Notes: a model not told the origin generated them from the letters alone. DNA of 64,000 bases from Paludibacteraceae bacterium (GCA_024401535.1 JAKSKX010000010.1:1-64000), one strand, 5' to 3'. Positions 7,766-18,246 are shown, numbered from the stretch's first letter. Made by a program: numbers and translations.

Positions 7766-10219
7766 TTAGGCTGGGTCAACATCTATAGAGACAGTAATGC
7801 TCTTGTATGTGACAAGAAGCGAGTTTATTGTCTCCATGATAAGTTTTTTTGCTTGTGTCAGGTTCAAAGTAAGTTCAAGTTTAAGCATTATTTTGCGGAT
7901 GTGGAGAGTCTGTATCCTTGTTACTACTGGTACGTCCGGTCCATAGACTCTCTGTCCGAACGTCTGTCTAAGATACTGGGCGAGTGTGAATGCGGCTTCC
8001 TCTGTCTTTTTCTCGTCCTTGCATTTTACACATATATTGATAAGTCTGCTGAAAGGCGGGTACATGAACTGGCTGCGCTCGTTGACTTGAGACATATACA
8101 TGGAGCGGTATGCGTTGTTTTTCACCTGAGAAATCACGGCATGCTCCGGGTCAGATGTCTGCAATACTACACGTCCTCTCGGACCTTTTCTTCCTGCTCT
8201 TCCGCTTACCTGTGCCATAAGCTGGAATGCGTGTTCGTGTGACCTGAAGTCGGGGTAGTGAAGCATTCCGTCGGCACGAAGTATTCCCACAAGTTTGACA
8301 CGTGCGAAGTCAAGCCCCTTGGAAATCATCTGGGTACCGACAAGTATGTCAATCTTTCCTTCCTCGAAGTCGTGTATTATCTTTTCATAGCTCTTGCGAG
8401 AGCGAGCCACGTCAAGGTCAAGTCTTGCTACCTTTTTGTCCGGAAAAATCTCCTTGACCTCCTCCTCGATTCTTTCCGTACCAAGACCTATGTTCATGAG
8501 CGTAGGGTTCTGGCAGGCAGGACAAAACATAGGGACAGGCACTGTATAGCCGCAGTAGTGACAGGTCAGTTCGTTTGTTATCTTGTGGTATGTCAGGCTG
8601 ACGTCACAGTTCACGCAGTGGGGTACGAACGTACAGCTCCTGCATTCAATGTATGGGGAGAATCCCCTGCGGTTCTGGAAAAGTATAACCTGCTCGCCGC
8701 ATCTGAATGCGTTCTGCATGTCGTCTATAAGTGGTTTGGAGAACGAGCCTACGGCTGTCTTGTGAGCCCACTGTTCCTTCATGTTCACCACCTGGATGTC
8801 CGGCATTTCGATGTCGCCGAATCGCTTGTTAAGTTCAACAAGCCCGTATTTGCCGCCCGTTGTGGCGTTGTAGTATGTCTCTATAGACGGAGTTGCCGAG
8901 CCTAGCAGAACCTTTGCGTTTGTCATCGAGGCAAGGACTATGGCGCTGTTGCGTGCCTGGTATCGTGGTGCCGGGTCATACTGCTTGTATGAGTTCTCGT
9001 GCTCCTCGTCAACAATTACGAGGCCAAGATCCCTGAAAGGTAGGAAAATAGAGGAGCGTACGCCAAGTATGATTTTGAACTCCTTGTCCTTGTCAAGCAT
9101 GTTGTTCCATACTTCAACTCTTTCGTTGTCAGAGAATTTGGAGTGATATACACCCAGCTTTTTACCGAACACACGCTGTAGTCTAGTTGTGATTTGGGTT
9201 GTAAGCGCTATCTCAGGCAAAAGGAACAGTACCTGTCTGCCAGACTTCACCACCTCGTCTATAAGCTGAATGTATATTTCAGTCTTGCCGCAGGAAGTCA
9301 CTCCATGAAGCAGTGTTACGTTTTTCTGTTTAAAGTTCTCTATAATCTGGTTGTACGCAGTCTGCTGAGCTTCCGACAGAGGGTGTCTGTCCACTGTCTT
9401 GGAGCAGAATCCGAAATTCAGTCTGCCTACTTCCTTGTCATATATCTCTAGGATTTTCTTGGAAACAAGCGAGTTCAGTATTGTGGCTGTGGATTTGCTC
9501 TTGTCTATAAGCTCCTTTTTGCTGACTTCACGTTGTTCCCCCTTGACGAATACGCGGGACAGCGATATGTACTGCATGACCATTTCAAGCTGTTTTGGGG
9601 CATTGCCCAGCGAGTCGAGAAGCTTGTTCATTGCCTCCTGATTCATGTACTCCGGTGAAAGGTTCACGTATGCCTCTGTCTTTGCCTGATAGCCTTCTTT
9701 CAGTTCCTCTCCGGTAGTTACTGCGCCCATCTCTACAAGGCTCTGTATGACCGGCAGTATGTTCTTTATGCTGACAACTTTGCTAAGGTCCTCAATGGAA
9801 ACGGCACGGCAAGCGCTCAAGTTGTCGAGTACAAGCTGTTCGTTTTTCTTTAGGGGTGCTGAAGCCTCCCAGTATGGCACTGCAGTAACCATAGTCTCGC
9901 TTTCAAGCTTAAGTCCCGATGGCATGGCAGCTTTCATAACCTCTCCCATAGAGCAGAGGTAGTAGCTGGAAATCCATTGCCAGAGTGCGAACTGAGTCGG
10001 TGTAACTATCGGCTGCGGACTTACTATGTCAAGTATGTCCTTGGTTTCGTAGTCTGGTTTCTGGTCGGTCACGTCAAGCACTATTGCTGTGTATAGCTTC
10101 TTCTTTACCGGTACAACGACACGCACACCGGATTTTACTCCGCTCTCTAGCTCTTGGGGAACGGAGTAGGTTAGGCATTCGTTAAGTGCCAGAGGAAGAA
10201 CTACAGCAGCATATTTCAT
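7766..10219 (-). CDS. priA: Replication restart helicase PriA
   Basis: PriA recognises stalled replication forks and reloads the replisome; it is a 3'-5' SF2 helicase. At 817 residues it has the usual length. The N-terminal 3'BD fold is followed by Walker A GVTSCGKTEIY near residue 306 and the Walker B box DEEH near 405. A zinc-binding insertion carries four Cys pairs between about 526 and 570 (CRSC, CVNC, CHYC, CPAC). Motif VI, VSGRAGRKGPRGR, is near 690. The third residue of the usual GSGKT or SSGKT loop is Cys here. It is the last gene of the minus-strand operon, starting 6 bp after the kinase stop, and a new promoter for the macroglobulin lies just behind it. Confidence 0.97.
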   Translation of the reverse strand: MKYAAVVLPLALNECLTYSVPQELESGVKSGVRVVVPVKKKLYTAIVLDVTDQKPDYETKDILDIVSPQPIVTPTQFALWQWISSYYLCSMGEVMKAAMPSGLKLESETMVTAVPYWEASAPLKKNEQLVLDNLSACRAVSIEDLSKVVSIKNILPVIQSLVEMGAVTTGEELKEGYQAKTEAYVNLSPEYMNQEAMNKLLDSLGNAPKQLEMVMQYISLSRVFVKGEQREVSKKELIDKSKSTATILNSLVSKKILEIYDKEVGRLNFGFCSKTVDRHPLSEAQQTAYNQIIENFKQKNVTLLHGVTSCGKTEIYIQLIDEVVKSGRQVLFLLPEIALTTQITTRLQRVFGKKLGVYHSKFSDNERVEVWNNMLDKDKEFKIILGVRSSIFLPFRDLGLVIVDEEHENSYKQYDPAPRYQARNSAIVLASMTNAKVLLGSATPSIETYYNATTGGKYGLVELNKRFGDIEMPDIQVVNMKEQWAHKTAVGSFSKPLIDDMQNAFRCGEQVILFQNRRGFSPYIECRSCTFVPHCVNCDVSLTYHKITNELTCHYCGYTVPVPMFCPACQNPTLMNIGLGTERIEEEVKEIFPDKKVARLDLDVARSRKSYEKIIHDFEEGKIDILVGTQMISKGLDFARVKLVGILRADGMLHYPDFRSHEHAFQLMAQVSGRAGRKGPRGRVVLQTSDPEHAVISQVKNNAYRSMYMSQVNERSQFMYPPFSRLINICVKCKDEKKTEEAAFTLAQYLRQTFGQRVYGPDVPVVTRIQTLHIRKIMLKLELTLNLTQAKKLIMETINSLLVTYKSITVSIDVDPA

Positions 10220-10225
10220 AGTCTC

Positions 10226-13200
10226 TTATTCGTTTGTTTTGTTTTCGTTGATTAGTGGTAGCTCAATGAAGAAAGTTGTACCGATTCCCTCCTGGCTCTC
10301 CACCCAAATCATTCCGCCAGAATTTTCGATGATTCCCTTTGATATGGCGAGTCCAAGTCCCATTCCGCTGTTCTTGGTAGTGAAGTTTGGCTGGAAAATC
10401 TTCTCGACATTCTCTGACGAGATACCGCAGCCGTTGTCCTGGATGGAAATAAGGACATTGCCGTCCTCCTTCTTTCCCTGGATGGTTATCACTCCGATAC
10501 TGCTGTCAGGGATAGCCTGTATGGCGTTCTTTATCAAATTGTTGAAGATTTGGTAAAGCTGCTTTTCCTCTCCCATGATGAAGGCCTTCTCGTTGTCAGG
10601 AATTTCGTTGGTCAGGATTACTCCCTCCGGGTTCACTGCATAAAGGTCTGCAACATTCCTCAAGCTGTGATAGATGTCAATCTTTGTGTGGTTAGCAGAG
10701 GAAACCTTGGCGAAGTCAGAGAAGTCTGTAGCTATTCGGGACAGGTTGTCAATCTGTTCAATCACACGTTCGCAGGTTCTAGGGAATACCTTGGCGAAGT
10801 TTTCCGGATCCTCCTCGTATTTCTTTTGCGCGAGCTGAATGTTAAGCTTGATAGGAGTAAGAGGGTTCTTGATTTCGTGTGCAATGCTTCGGGCCATCTC
10901 TCGCCATGCGGCGTCACGCTCGTTCTTGGCAAGTTTTTTGGCCGCTTCCCTCAGTTTGTCAACTAGCAGGTTGTATCTTGTGACAAGCACACCAATCTCG
11001 TCGTTGCTGTTCTTCATCGTGATCTTGGTGTTTTCCCCCTTCAGGTCGAATTCCTTCAATCGTTCCGTAAGCTCCTCAAGAGGGCTGGCAATCTTCTTGT
11101 TGATAATCCAGATGCTTATCAGGGCAATCATGATGATTAGCAGGAACAAGTCCATCAGGATAATGACGAAGTTCATTGCCGGAGTCCTGTCAGCGGTTCC
11201 GGTCACACTGTCGAGCAGCTGTATGTAGCCTAGGTGTGCATTGTACTCGTTCATGACGTTCATATAGATGGAATGGAATTCCTTGTTGGCAATAGTCTCT
11301 ATGTATGGGAATCCGTCATTGTCCAGATATGGGAACTTGGCTTCTGGCAGCATCATGTGGCATGCTCCTTCGATGTTCTTCGTGCCATAGTTGAAAAGTT
11401 CCTGGTTGGATGCGGAGTACTGGACACCGTTCTTGTCATAGAGGATAAGGTGTGCCTTCATTACGTTTCCGAAGTTCTGCAGTATTTCCTGATACCATTC
11501 TGGACTTTCGAACTTCAAGTCGTTTCTGTATCCTATTTGCTGAATTAGGTATGACTGAACACCCATTGTTCTCTGTGTCATCTTCATCTTCTGCTGCATA
11601 GCGTACTGCATAGAGAAGAATTTGCCGCAGAACACAATCATTACAAAGAAAAGGAATGCCATGAGGCTCATCATCAGACACTGTGATTTGTTGAACAGTG
11701 ATGCCCTGAATCGCTTCTTTAGCACATATATCGCCAGATAGTATGACATAAGTGCGAAGAAGAATACACCGAACAGAGTTGAGGACAGCATCAGGTGAAG
11801 TGTCGAATTCCTGGCTAGATTAGCCACAACAATCTTTCCGCCCAAGTCGTTGTACTTGGTCACGTAGAGATAATAGTTTCCGTACTTGTACATGTAGCTG
11901 TTAGAGTTGCTGTACCTCAGCTGGTCAGCCGAAGGTTGGAACGGGAATTTGCCGGTCCACTGCTGAAGCTTGCCGTTCACGTATTTGGCTACAGAGATGT
12001 CCTCGTAGTTTGTTGCGTATTCGGAATACTTCTCGTTCAGTGTCTTTGCATCCATGTTCCTGTACTTCTTTGAGGGATAGAGTGTGTAAACCACCTCGTT
12101 CCCCATCTTTTCGTCACCCTTCAGCTTTCCCATGTAGCTCAAAGGCAGGTGTATGTTTTCGTTCAAATAGAAGTCTGTGTACTGCTGAATCTTGAACGAG
12201 TTTTTCTTGATGTACTCCTGTGAGTATATTCTGCTTGTTGTACCCTCAAGGTCAGTTCTTATCTTTAGGTTTCCGCCCTTGGGAACAATCTGCACATCCA
12301 CATCGTACCTTTCCCAGTATCCCTTTTGGAAATTCTCGCGAACATATTTCTCCGCTTCAGCTGAGCGGTTTGTGGAGTCCATGCAGTACACCTTTATCGT
12401 CGGGTCATGTCTGGCTTTCTGGGCTGCTACGGCGATGAACTTCTCTGCAAAAGGGTCCTTCTGGATGAGCTTGCCTCGGGCGATTTCTTCGGACAAGTTC
12501 TTCATGTTCCTGTGGTTTCTCTCTTCGCAAATATCATTTGCTAATCCTACGGAAAGGTTGATGATTAGAATGGAGTATATCATAGTGACCACCATTCTTG
12601 GGAACCTCTGTAGGAATGAGCATGACGCGTAGCCGTAGAGGCAAGCTATTCCCAAGCCGTAAAAGTGGCTTATTCCTAGGTTTGTTCCGTATGAGGCAAT
12701 CAGAAGCGTTAGGATACTTACTCCGCTAATGACTAGCCTTCCACCTTTCCTGAACGGTTTAAGTGAGGTTGCTATAAGCTGTTGGCTCACAGCCGTGAGA
12801 AGCGAGTACCAGCCTATGATAATCAGCATCGCAATTATGGACGGTGTCGTTATGTCCTGGATGAATGCCACAGCCACATTTATCTTGCTGTGATATACGA
12901 AGTGCTTGACGATGAAGAACAGCAGAATGGCCAGTAGTGCCGCAAAAAGTTGAAGTCCGACTGACTTGGCGAAGTCTGACAATGAAGCCGGAGTGTTGGT
13001 GTTCCTCTCTAGAGTCACCCTCTTGCGAATAACCATGAAGTAGAATATGGAAATCACGAGAGTATAAAGCACAACAATACCCATGGACGAGGAGTATTCC
13101 GTGTGGTAGTATGCAGGTGTGAACAGCTGGCTGTCGAACAGGTACAGAGGCTGTTTGATGAATGCTCCGATAAGGATTGTCATCAGTACCGAACTCACCC

Positions 13201-13987
13201 AGGCAATGTATTTTGTCTTGGTGATTTTCTTGGCCTTCTGCATCTTATAGAGCTTGTGAAGGAACATAAGTATGAACATGATGCAGAGTGTCCAGCTCAC
13301 ACCACATAGAGTCTTCAATAACTTGTTTGCACGTCTGTAAGGCACTTTCTCGATGTTCATCAGCTTGCTTCCGTCCTTCCTAAGGATAGGTATCTTTGGC
13401 ACAAGTGAAGCTTCGTCCACGATTTTCACGTGGTTAGGCATGACGAATCCGTTCACGTACTTCTCGTTGCCCATCTCCTCATGGTTGAAGGCTGTCTTGA
13501 ACTTGATTAGTCCGATGAATGTGGAGTTTGTCACATCTATGCGGACACCGACGCAGTGATAGTTGGCGGCGCGATAGTAGAACTCGTTCTCGAGAGGAAT
13601 ATCCTTCAGTCTGCCGATGTTAAGCTCGTTTCCGGTCCAGAAGGTTAGGGTTGTGTCATTGAACACGAAGTACTCTATGCCCTGTTCCTTGGCTTTGTTT
13701 ATGGTAATCAGCTCGTCCCTGAGTACCTGTCTGTCCGATGTTATCTTGTCAAGGTCTGAGCGGTATAGGTAGTCTAGCATTTCTCTAGCCTCTTTCTCCT
13801 TCTTCCTCAACTGTTCGGTAAACTCTTCTATCGGCATCTCTCGGACAGAGGAAGTAAGCGACATGTAGTCTAGAAACATGCCTGCGCAACCCATTACGAA
13901 CATGAGTACTCCCAGAATCCATGCCTGGTAGTACCTTGATAGGGATTTCTTTATGTTAGCGTAAGACTGGAGTATAGATTTGTTCAT
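10226..13987 (-). CDS. Large NtrY-like membrane sensor histidine kinase
   Basis: The protein has about 1,253 residues, far longer than NtrY kinases of about 700-750. The ATG at 13987 is used because the codon three triplets upstream is TTG. The order is: one membrane segment near 20-40, a soluble domain, a block of about eight membrane segments between roughly 230 and 500, a soluble region, two more segments near 760-830, a sensor region, and a last segment near 980 followed by HAMP. The kinase core has the H box IAHEIKNPLTPIK near 1037, the N box NNLIKNAIQAI near 1155, and G boxes DNGCGIS and GMGLGLAISKG near 1180-1215. No response regulator is nearby. It lies between rlmH and priA in one operon. 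Confidence 0.9.
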   Translation of the reverse strand: MNKSILQSYANIKKSLSRYYQAWILGVLMFVMGCAGMFLDYMSLTSSVREMPIEEFTEQLRKKEKEAREMLDYLYRSDLDKITSDRQVLRDELITINKAKEQGIEYFVFNDTTLTFWTGNELNIGRLKDIPLENEFYYRAANYHCVGVRIDVTNSTFIGLIKFKTAFNHEEMGNEKYVNGFVMPNHVKIVDEASLVPKIPILRKDGSKLMNIEKVPYRRANKLLKTLCGVSWTLCIMFILMFLHKLYKMQKAKKITKTKYIAWVSSVLMTILIGAFIKQPLYLFDSQLFTPAYYHTEYSSSMGIVVLYTLVISIFYFMVIRKRVTLERNTNTPASLSDFAKSVGLQLFAALLAILLFFIVKHFVYHSKINVAVAFIQDITTPSIIAMLIIIGWYSLLTAVSQQLIATSLKPFRKGGRLVISGVSILTLLIASYGTNLGISHFYGLGIACLYGYASCSFLQRFPRMVVTMIYSILIINLSVGLANDICEERNHRNMKNLSEEIARGKLIQKDPFAEKFIAVAAQKARHDPTIKVYCMDSTNRSAEAEKYVRENFQKGYWERYDVDVQIVPKGGNLKIRTDLEGTTSRIYSQEYIKKNSFKIQQYTDFYLNENIHLPLSYMGKLKGDEKMGNEVVYTLYPSKKYRNMDAKTLNEKYSEYATNYEDISVAKYVNGKLQQWTGKFPFQPSADQLRYSNSNSYMYKYGNYYLYVTKYNDLGGKIVVANLARNSTLHLMLSSTLFGVFFFALMSYYLAIYVLKKRFRASLFNKSQCLMMSLMAFLFFVMIVFCGKFFSMQYAMQQKMKMTQRTMGVQSYLIQQIGYRNDLKFESPEWYQEILQNFGNVMKAHLILYDKNGVQYSASNQELFNYGTKNIEGACHMMLPEAKFPYLDNDGFPYIETIANKEFHSIYMNVMNEYNAHLGYIQLLDSVTGTADRTPAMNFVIILMDLFLLIIMIALISIWIINKKIASPLEELTERLKEFDLKGENTKITMKNSNDEIGVLVTRYNLLVDKLREAAKKLAKNERDAAWREMARSIAHEIKNPLTPIKLNIQLAQKKYEEDPENFAKVFPRTCERVIEQIDNLSRIATDFSDFAKVSSANHTKIDIYHSLRNVADLYAVNPEGVILTNEIPDNEKAFIMGEEKQLYQIFNNLIKNAIQAIPDSSIGVITIQGKKEDGNVLISIQDNGCGISSENVEKIFQPNFTTKNSGMGLGLAISKGIIENSGGMIWVESQEGIGTTFFIELPLINENKTNE

Positions 13988-14010
13988 ACACTGCAAGTTA
14001 ATAAATTGTA

Positions 14011-14484
14011 TTATTCGTGGTGATACGGTTCACCCTTTAGGATTGTCATTGCCCTGTATATCTGTTCAACGAAGATTAGTCTCACCATCTGGTGCGAGAA
14101 TGTAAGCTTTGAAAGGGAGCATTTGCCGTTGGCTCTGTCATAGACCTCCTTGCTGAATCCGTAGGGTCCTCCGACAATGAACACCAGGCGTCTGACACCG
14201 GAGCACATCTTCTTGTTAAGAAACTCTGAGAACTCCAGCGATGTGTACTGGCTGCCCTTGTCGTCAAGCAGTATTACATCGTCCGAAGAGTCCAGACTGG
14301 ACAATATCTGCTGTCCTTCCTTCTCCTTCTGCTGTTCCTCGCTCAAGTTCTTGGAGTTCTTGATGTCTGGAATCTCCTGAATAGAGAACTGAATGTAGTG
14401 GCTGAGTCTGTCCACATACTCCTTTATCGAGGCTATGAAATGCTTGTTGTCAGTCTTGCCGACTACCATCAGGGTTATCTTCAT
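14011..14484 (-). CDS. rlmH: 23S rRNA (pseudouridine-1915-N3)-methyltransferase RlmH
   Basis: RlmH is the SPOUT-family enzyme that methylates pseudouridine 1915 in helix 69 of 23S rRNA. The 157-residue length is standard. The SAM-binding trefoil knot is seen in FIVGGPYGFSKEVYDRA near residue 103 and the C-terminal segment LSKLTFSHQMVRLIFVEQIYRA with the final GEPYHHE. It starts 18 bp after the thyA stop and ends about 23 bp before the kinase ATG, so it is an internal operon gene. Confidence 0.97.
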   Translation of the reverse strand: MKITLMVVGKTDNKHFIASIKEYVDRLSHYIQFSIQEIPDIKNSKNLSEEQQKEKEGQQILSSLDSSDDVILLDDKGSQYTSLEFSEFLNKKMCSGVRRLVFIVGGPYGFSKEVYDRANGKCSLSKLTFSHQMVRLIFVEQIYRAMTILKGEPYHHE

Positions 14485-14502
14485 GTCCGTTTTTTTGAGC
14501 TG

Positions 14503-15300
14503 TTATACACTTACCTTGCCTGCGATGTGCGGATGTGGGTCATAGTCCTCCAAAGTGAAGTCCTCGTATTTGAAAGAGAAAATGTCCTTCACGTCAGGGT
14601 TGATTATCATCTTCGGCAGTTTTCTAGGCTCGCGAGTAAGCTGAAGCTTGACCTGTTCCATGTGGTCGTTATAGATGTGTGCGTCGCCAAGCGTGTGTAC
14701 GAAGTCACCTGCCTTGAGACCTGTCACCTGAGCCATCATCTGAAGCAGAAGTGCGTAGCTGGCGATGTTGAAAGGCACGCCAAGGAAAATGTCTGCACTG
14801 CGCTGGTAAAGCTGAAGGCTTAGTCTGCCGTCAGCTACATAGAACTGAAAGAAGCAGTGGCAGGGCGGCAGAGCCATGCTCTCAATCTCTGACACGTTCC
14901 ATGCTGACACGATGATGCGTCGTGAGTTAGGGTTGTTCTTTATTGTGTTCACTGCCTCGGTAATCTGGTCTGTGAATGTTCCGTCATAGTTTGGCCAGCT
15001 TCTCCACTGGTAGCCGTATATGTGGCCCAAATCTCCAGTCTCAGGGTCTGCCCACTCGTTCCAGATTCTCACGCCGTTGTCCTGCAGGTACTTCACGTTT
15101 GTGTCACCTTTCAGGAACCATAGTAGCTCGTGTATGATGCTCTTCAGGTGAAGCTTTTTAGTTGTCAGCAGAGGAAATCCGTCCTCAAGGTTGAAGCGCA
15201 TCTGGTGGCCGAATATGCTTGTTGTTCCTGTTCCTGTTCGGTCGCCCTTCTTGACGCCCTCCTCAAGAACCCTGTTTAGCAAGTCTAAGTATTGTTTCAT
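14503..15300 (-). CDS. thyA: Thymidylate synthase
   Basis: ThyA makes dTMP from dUMP using methylene-tetrahydrofolate. The protein has 265 residues, one more than the E. coli enzyme. The active-site loop [12 protein letters not shown] places the nucleophile at Cys146. The downstream signature [20 protein letters not shown] binds dUMP, and the C-terminus KVSV resembles the usual mobile AV/PV end. Many genomes place folA directly downstream; here the next gene is rlmH, so dihydrofolate reductase must be encoded elsewhere. Confidence 0.98.
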   Translation of the reverse strand: MKQYLDLLNRVLEEGVKKGDRTGTGTTSIFGHQMRFNLEDGFPLLTTKKLHLKSIIHELLWFLKGDTNVKYLQDNGVRIWNEWADPETGDLGHIYGYQWRSWPNYDGTFTDQITEAVNTIKNNPNSRRIIVSAWNVSEIESMALPPCHCFFQFYVADGRLSLQLYQRSADIFLGVPFNIASYALLLQMMAQVTGLKAGDFVHTLGDAHIYNDHMEQVKLQLTREPRKLPKMIINPDVKDIFSFKYEDFTLEDYDPHPHIAGKVSV

Positions 15301-15334
15301 TTCCGTAGGTTGTTTTAATTGTTTATGCCTCCGC

Positions 15335-17323
15335 CTAGTACATCTTGTAAGTGGTCTTTAGCACTCTGAACTCTGTGCGTCGGTTTATCATGTTTGCTGT
15401 CTCCTGGTTCTCCGGAGCCAGAGCGTCTATGAACTCCTCGTCCAATACGTCATGTTCGTGAAGGAAAGGGTACTGCTTTGCCAGAGCCTTGTCAACCACT
15501 ACAGGCTTGGTCTTTCCGTATCCCATAGCTGTCAGGCGTGCCTCCTCTATGCCTCCCTTGATAAGGTAGTCCACAACGCTCTGCGCACGCTCTCCGCTGA
15601 GCTTCAGGTTTCCTTCCGCACTACCAACCTTGTCGGTGTGCGCTCCAATCTCTATCGTGATGTTAGGGTTGTCCTTCAACAGCTTTATCAGTTTGTCGAG
15701 TGCAGCACCAGACTCCTTGGTCAAAGTAGCCTTGCCGAACTCGAAGAAGATGTTGTCAAGTCCCACAGGCTTGCTTATCGATGCCAGCTGGAAGTTTATC
15801 TCGAACCGCTTGCTGTCCTCGAGTCCACGGGTGGAAATGTTGTTCTTCTGGTTAAGGAATCCGCGGCAGTTTCCAAGCATGACGTAGTTCACACCCCTCT
15901 TGATGTCGAATTGGTATGTTCCGTCCTTCTTGGTCTTTAGCTTTACGTTTGTTCCGTCGTCACCCACAACGCGCACGTTTGCGTCGCCCAAGGGCTCGCC
16001 CTCTGTGTTGGTTACCTTTCCGAAGACGTTATAGACTATCGGAGGACAATAGAACGAGTATATCTTGTCATAGCCTTTCTTTTCGCCTCTGTTCGATGTG
16101 AAGTATCCCTTCTCCTCTCCCTTAGCGAATGTTATTCCGTAGTCGTCTGCGCTGGAGTTGACCGGTACAGGCATTTCAGTGACTACCCACTCACCCTCGC
16201 CAGCCTCTGTGGCGTAGAATATGTCAAGTCCGCCCATTCCCGGATGTCCGTCCGAAGCGAAGTAAAGAAGTGAGTCGCGTGTGCTAGGGAACATCTCGTC
16301 TCCCTCAGTGTTGATTGACGGGCCAAGGTTCACTGGTGCAGACCATCCCTCGCTGGTCTTCATGGACCTCCAGATGTCCTTGCCACCGAATCCGCCATCC
16401 ATGTCGCTCACGAAGTACAGGTACTTTCCGTCAGCAGACAGAGCCGGATGTGCAACTGTTACCGTACTGTCCTTTAATAGCGCTATCCTCTGGCTCTTGC
16501 CCCACTTTCCGCCTTGTCTTGTCGCAGTCCATATCTCGGCTCCGTGAGTCTCGCCCTTGATGTACGGGCAGCGGGTATAGACCATAGTCTTGCCGTCGGC
16601 AGAGAAGCTTGGGTTGCTCTCGTCGCTCTCTGTGTTCATGTCGCCCTCTATAAGTTCCAGGTTGTCCCATTTGCCCACTGCGTTCCTCTTTGCCATGTAT
16701 ATGTCTCGGTTCGGAGTTCCGGTGATGTTGCTGGTCTTGTGAGAGGTCTGCTTGTTGTCCCTCGATGACGAGAAGTATATCACTGTGCTGTCGCCCTCTG
16801 GATGTGCAGGGCATCCGTCACTCTTCTTGCTGGAGAAGAAGTCCTCCTTCTTGACGATGTACCTTGAGCCTGCCTTCTCGCGCTCCGCAGACTCTATTGC
16901 CGCAAGCTTTCCGTTGATTGCCACAAGCGAGTTCGTGTCAAGCTTCATGTAGATGTCATAGTTCTCTATGGCCTCCTTGTACTTCTTGCTTCGGCGAAGG
17001 ATGTCTGCGTATTTCAAGTACACGTCCTTGTCGTTGTACTTGTATCTGATCGCGTTTGCATAGGCTCTTTCGGCCTTGTCGTACTCTCCGACCTTCTGGT
17101 AGCACATACCCATCTTGTATGCCACATAGGCCTTCTTCTGCTTCTCCTTTGTGATGTTCACTCTCGGGTATGCGTTCTTGTATAGGCTCGCCGCCTTGTA
17201 GTATTCGCCGATAGTGTATTTCTTGTCTGCCTTTTTAATCTGCTTGTTTACGGAGCACGAGCAGAGTAATATGCTGAAAATAAATGTGATAGCTATTATT
17301 AGTTTATTCGTCATCTTGTTCAT
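15335..17323 (-). CDS. OmpA/PD40/TPR lipoprotein, PorE-like
   Basis: The domain order is a lipoprotein signal (lipobox LLCSC), TPR helices to about residue 125, a PD40 beta-propeller from about 165 to 400 (repeats such as [19 protein letters not shown]), a carboxypeptidase regulatory-like domain near 430-500, and an OmpA C-terminal peptidoglycan-binding domain from about 525 ([16 protein letters not shown], then [10 protein letters not shown]). This is the architecture of PorE of the type IX secretion system, which anchors the machine to peptidoglycan; related outer-membrane proteins share it, so PorE itself is not proven. The ATG at 17323 is chosen because the upstream in-frame TTG lies inside the promoter. 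It heads a five-gene operon. Confidence 0.85.
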   Translation of the reverse strand: MNKMTNKLIIAITFIFSILLCSCSVNKQIKKADKKYTIGEYYKAASLYKNAYPRVNITKEKQKKAYVAYKMGMCYQKVGEYDKAERAYANAIRYKYNDKDVYLKYADILRRSKKYKEAIENYDIYMKLDTNSLVAINGKLAAIESAEREKAGSRYIVKKEDFFSSKKSDGCPAHPEGDSTVIYFSSSRDNKQTSHKTSNITGTPNRDIYMAKRNAVGKWDNLELIEGDMNTESDESNPSFSADGKTMVYTRCPYIKGETHGAEIWTATRQGGKWGKSQRIALLKDSTVTVAHPALSADGKYLYFVSDMDGGFGGKDIWRSMKTSEGWSAPVNLGPSINTEGDEMFPSTRDSLLYFASDGHPGMGGLDIFYATEAGEGEWVVTEMPVPVNSSADDYGITFAKGEEKGYFTSNRGEKKGYDKIYSFYCPPIVYNVFGKVTNTEGEPLGDANVRVVGDDGTNVKLKTKKDGTYQFDIKRGVNYVMLGNCRGFLNQKNNISTRGLEDSKRFEINFQLASISKPVGLDNIFFEFGKATLTKESGAALDKLIKLLKDNPNITIEIGAHTDKVGSAEGNLKLSGERAQSVVDYLIKGGIEEARLTAMGYGKTKPVVVDKALAKQYPFLHEHDVLDEEFIDALAPENQETANMINRRTEFRVLKTTYKMY

Positions 17324-17347
17324 GTTTGCTTGAGTGAAAAGATACTG

Positions 17348-17379
17348 CAAAGATACAAAAACTGAACGAGAAAACCAAA
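17348..17379 (-). promoter_or_regulatory. Promoter of the PorE-like/thyA/rlmH/kinase/priA operon
   Basis: The minus strand reads TTTG (17376-17379), 20 bp, then TATCTTTG (17348-17355). The predicted start is near 17341, about 18 nt before the ATG at 17323. No other convincing promoter is seen before priA. Confidence 0.8.
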
Positions 17380-17423
17380 TTTTAGGGCGGTTAAATTAGG
17401 GTGTTTTCAGGTGATTTTTCATG

Positions 17424-17470
17424 TCTGAAAACAAGAGGGAGGACAAGCGTGTGCGTGTCCTCCCTCTTGT
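17424..17470 (-). terminator. Strong terminator after the displaced purF end
   Basis: A perfect 15-bp stem has arms at 17431-17445 and 17456-17470 and a ten-base loop, followed on the minus strand by TTTTC. It lies 24 bp beyond the stop codon of the duplicated purF 3' end at 17494, which suggests it was the original purF terminator. Confidence 0.85.
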
Positions 17471-17493
17471 ATGGTTGCGGGTGAGTTCCCCCT

Positions 17494-17574
17494 TTAGTCT
17501 CCGTAGCTGCTTCCGTCGAAACAGTGTGTGCAGACGCACTCCTTTGGCAGACCTATGGCCTCGATGATGTTCTC
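17494..17574 (-). pseudogene. Duplicated 3' end of the PurF-like gene (copy 1)
   Basis: These 81 bp are identical to 18247-18327, the last 26 codons plus stop of the PurF-like gene, and encode the tail ending ECVCTHCFDGSSYGD. The identity stops sharply at both ends: the base before the stop codon and the base after the 81st position differ. Copy 1 has no upstream reading frame or start. It marks the outer edge of a 753-bp unit that holds one gene. Confidence 0.95.
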
Positions 17575-17590
17575 ATGTAGTCAAAGTTCA

Positions 17591-18097
17591 TTAAAAGTTT
17601 TCTTCACTATATTTTTCCTCTAAATATAGTTGATATAGAGATTTCCCTATTTCGTCACGTTTAAAACAACGTTCGTGGCTCATCGGTCTCATGGATAGCC
17701 TTACCTTATAAACGCCATTTTTAAACAGTTCAAGTACGTCAGGAGTTATGGGAAATTGTGCAGTTGACTTTACTATTGGAGTCGAATTAACTGCGTTGCC
17801 TATGACGTATCCATTTGAAGTTTCAGTAGTGTTCCCAATAACTTTACCATGTAAGGTTATTACATAATTGTCAAAGGTGCGGACTTTCATTGTGGGGTTG
17901 TCGAGAAAGTACATTCTGTCTGACATCACTGTTGCAATTATAAAATAACTGGTATCTTGGTTGACTACACTATATTCCATTTCGCAACCTTCTTCTGAAA
18001 ACGGCTTGTATGTATATTTTACAGACTTTGCAAAAGCGGATGACACATGAATCACCATTATTGTTGCTACAAATATGTATTTAATAAAGTTTTTCAT
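17591..18097 (-). CDS. Small secreted protein of unknown function inside the purF-end repeat
   Basis: The protein has 168 residues and a signal peptide ending near AFA-KS (residue 23). The mature part is predicted beta-rich, with a C-terminal helix-like segment LSMRPMSHERCFKRDEIGK near residue 135 and one other cysteine near residue 40 (EEGCEMEY). No family was recognised. The gene is AT-rich compared with the PurF-like gene. It lies between two identical 81-bp copies of the purF end and starts 149 bp downstream of the intact purF stop, after that gene's terminator. A weak promoter-like TAACTTGC is at 18127-18134. Confidence 0.75.
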   Translation of the reverse strand: MKNFIKYIFVATIMVIHVSSAFAKSVKYTYKPFSEEGCEMEYSVVNQDTSYFIIATVMSDRMYFLDNPTMKVRTFDNYVITLHGKVIGNTTETSNGYVIGNAVNSTPIVKSTAQFPITPDVLELFKNGVYKVRLSMRPMSHERCFKRDEIGKSLYQLYLEEKYSEENF

Positions 18098-18192
18098 AAT
18101 GTATAGAATCTTTAAAAATGTGATTGCGCAAGTTAGTGAAAAAAAATGTATTAAAGTGCAAAAGTGAAATAATATTTGGGGTTGAGGCTATG

Positions 18193-18223
18193 AAAAAAAT
18201 GCCACCCCTTTCGAGATGGCATT
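18193..18223 (-). terminator. Terminator between the PurF-like gene and the cassette gene
   Basis: The arms AATGCCA/TGGCATT enclose a 12-base loop and are followed by six T on the minus strand, just after the purF stop at 18247. Confidence 0.8.
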
Positions 18224-18246
18224 GTATTGTGAACTGCTGACGAAGA

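Noticed and set aside
7694..8242. Open frame opposite the end of priA
   Set aside because: It is the antisense of a well-supported gene, lacks a promoter and has a composition typical of a reverse frame.
15335..17323. Calling the OmpA lipoprotein porE outright
   Set aside because: The architecture matches, but several Bacteroidetes paralogues share it, so the symbol was left blank.
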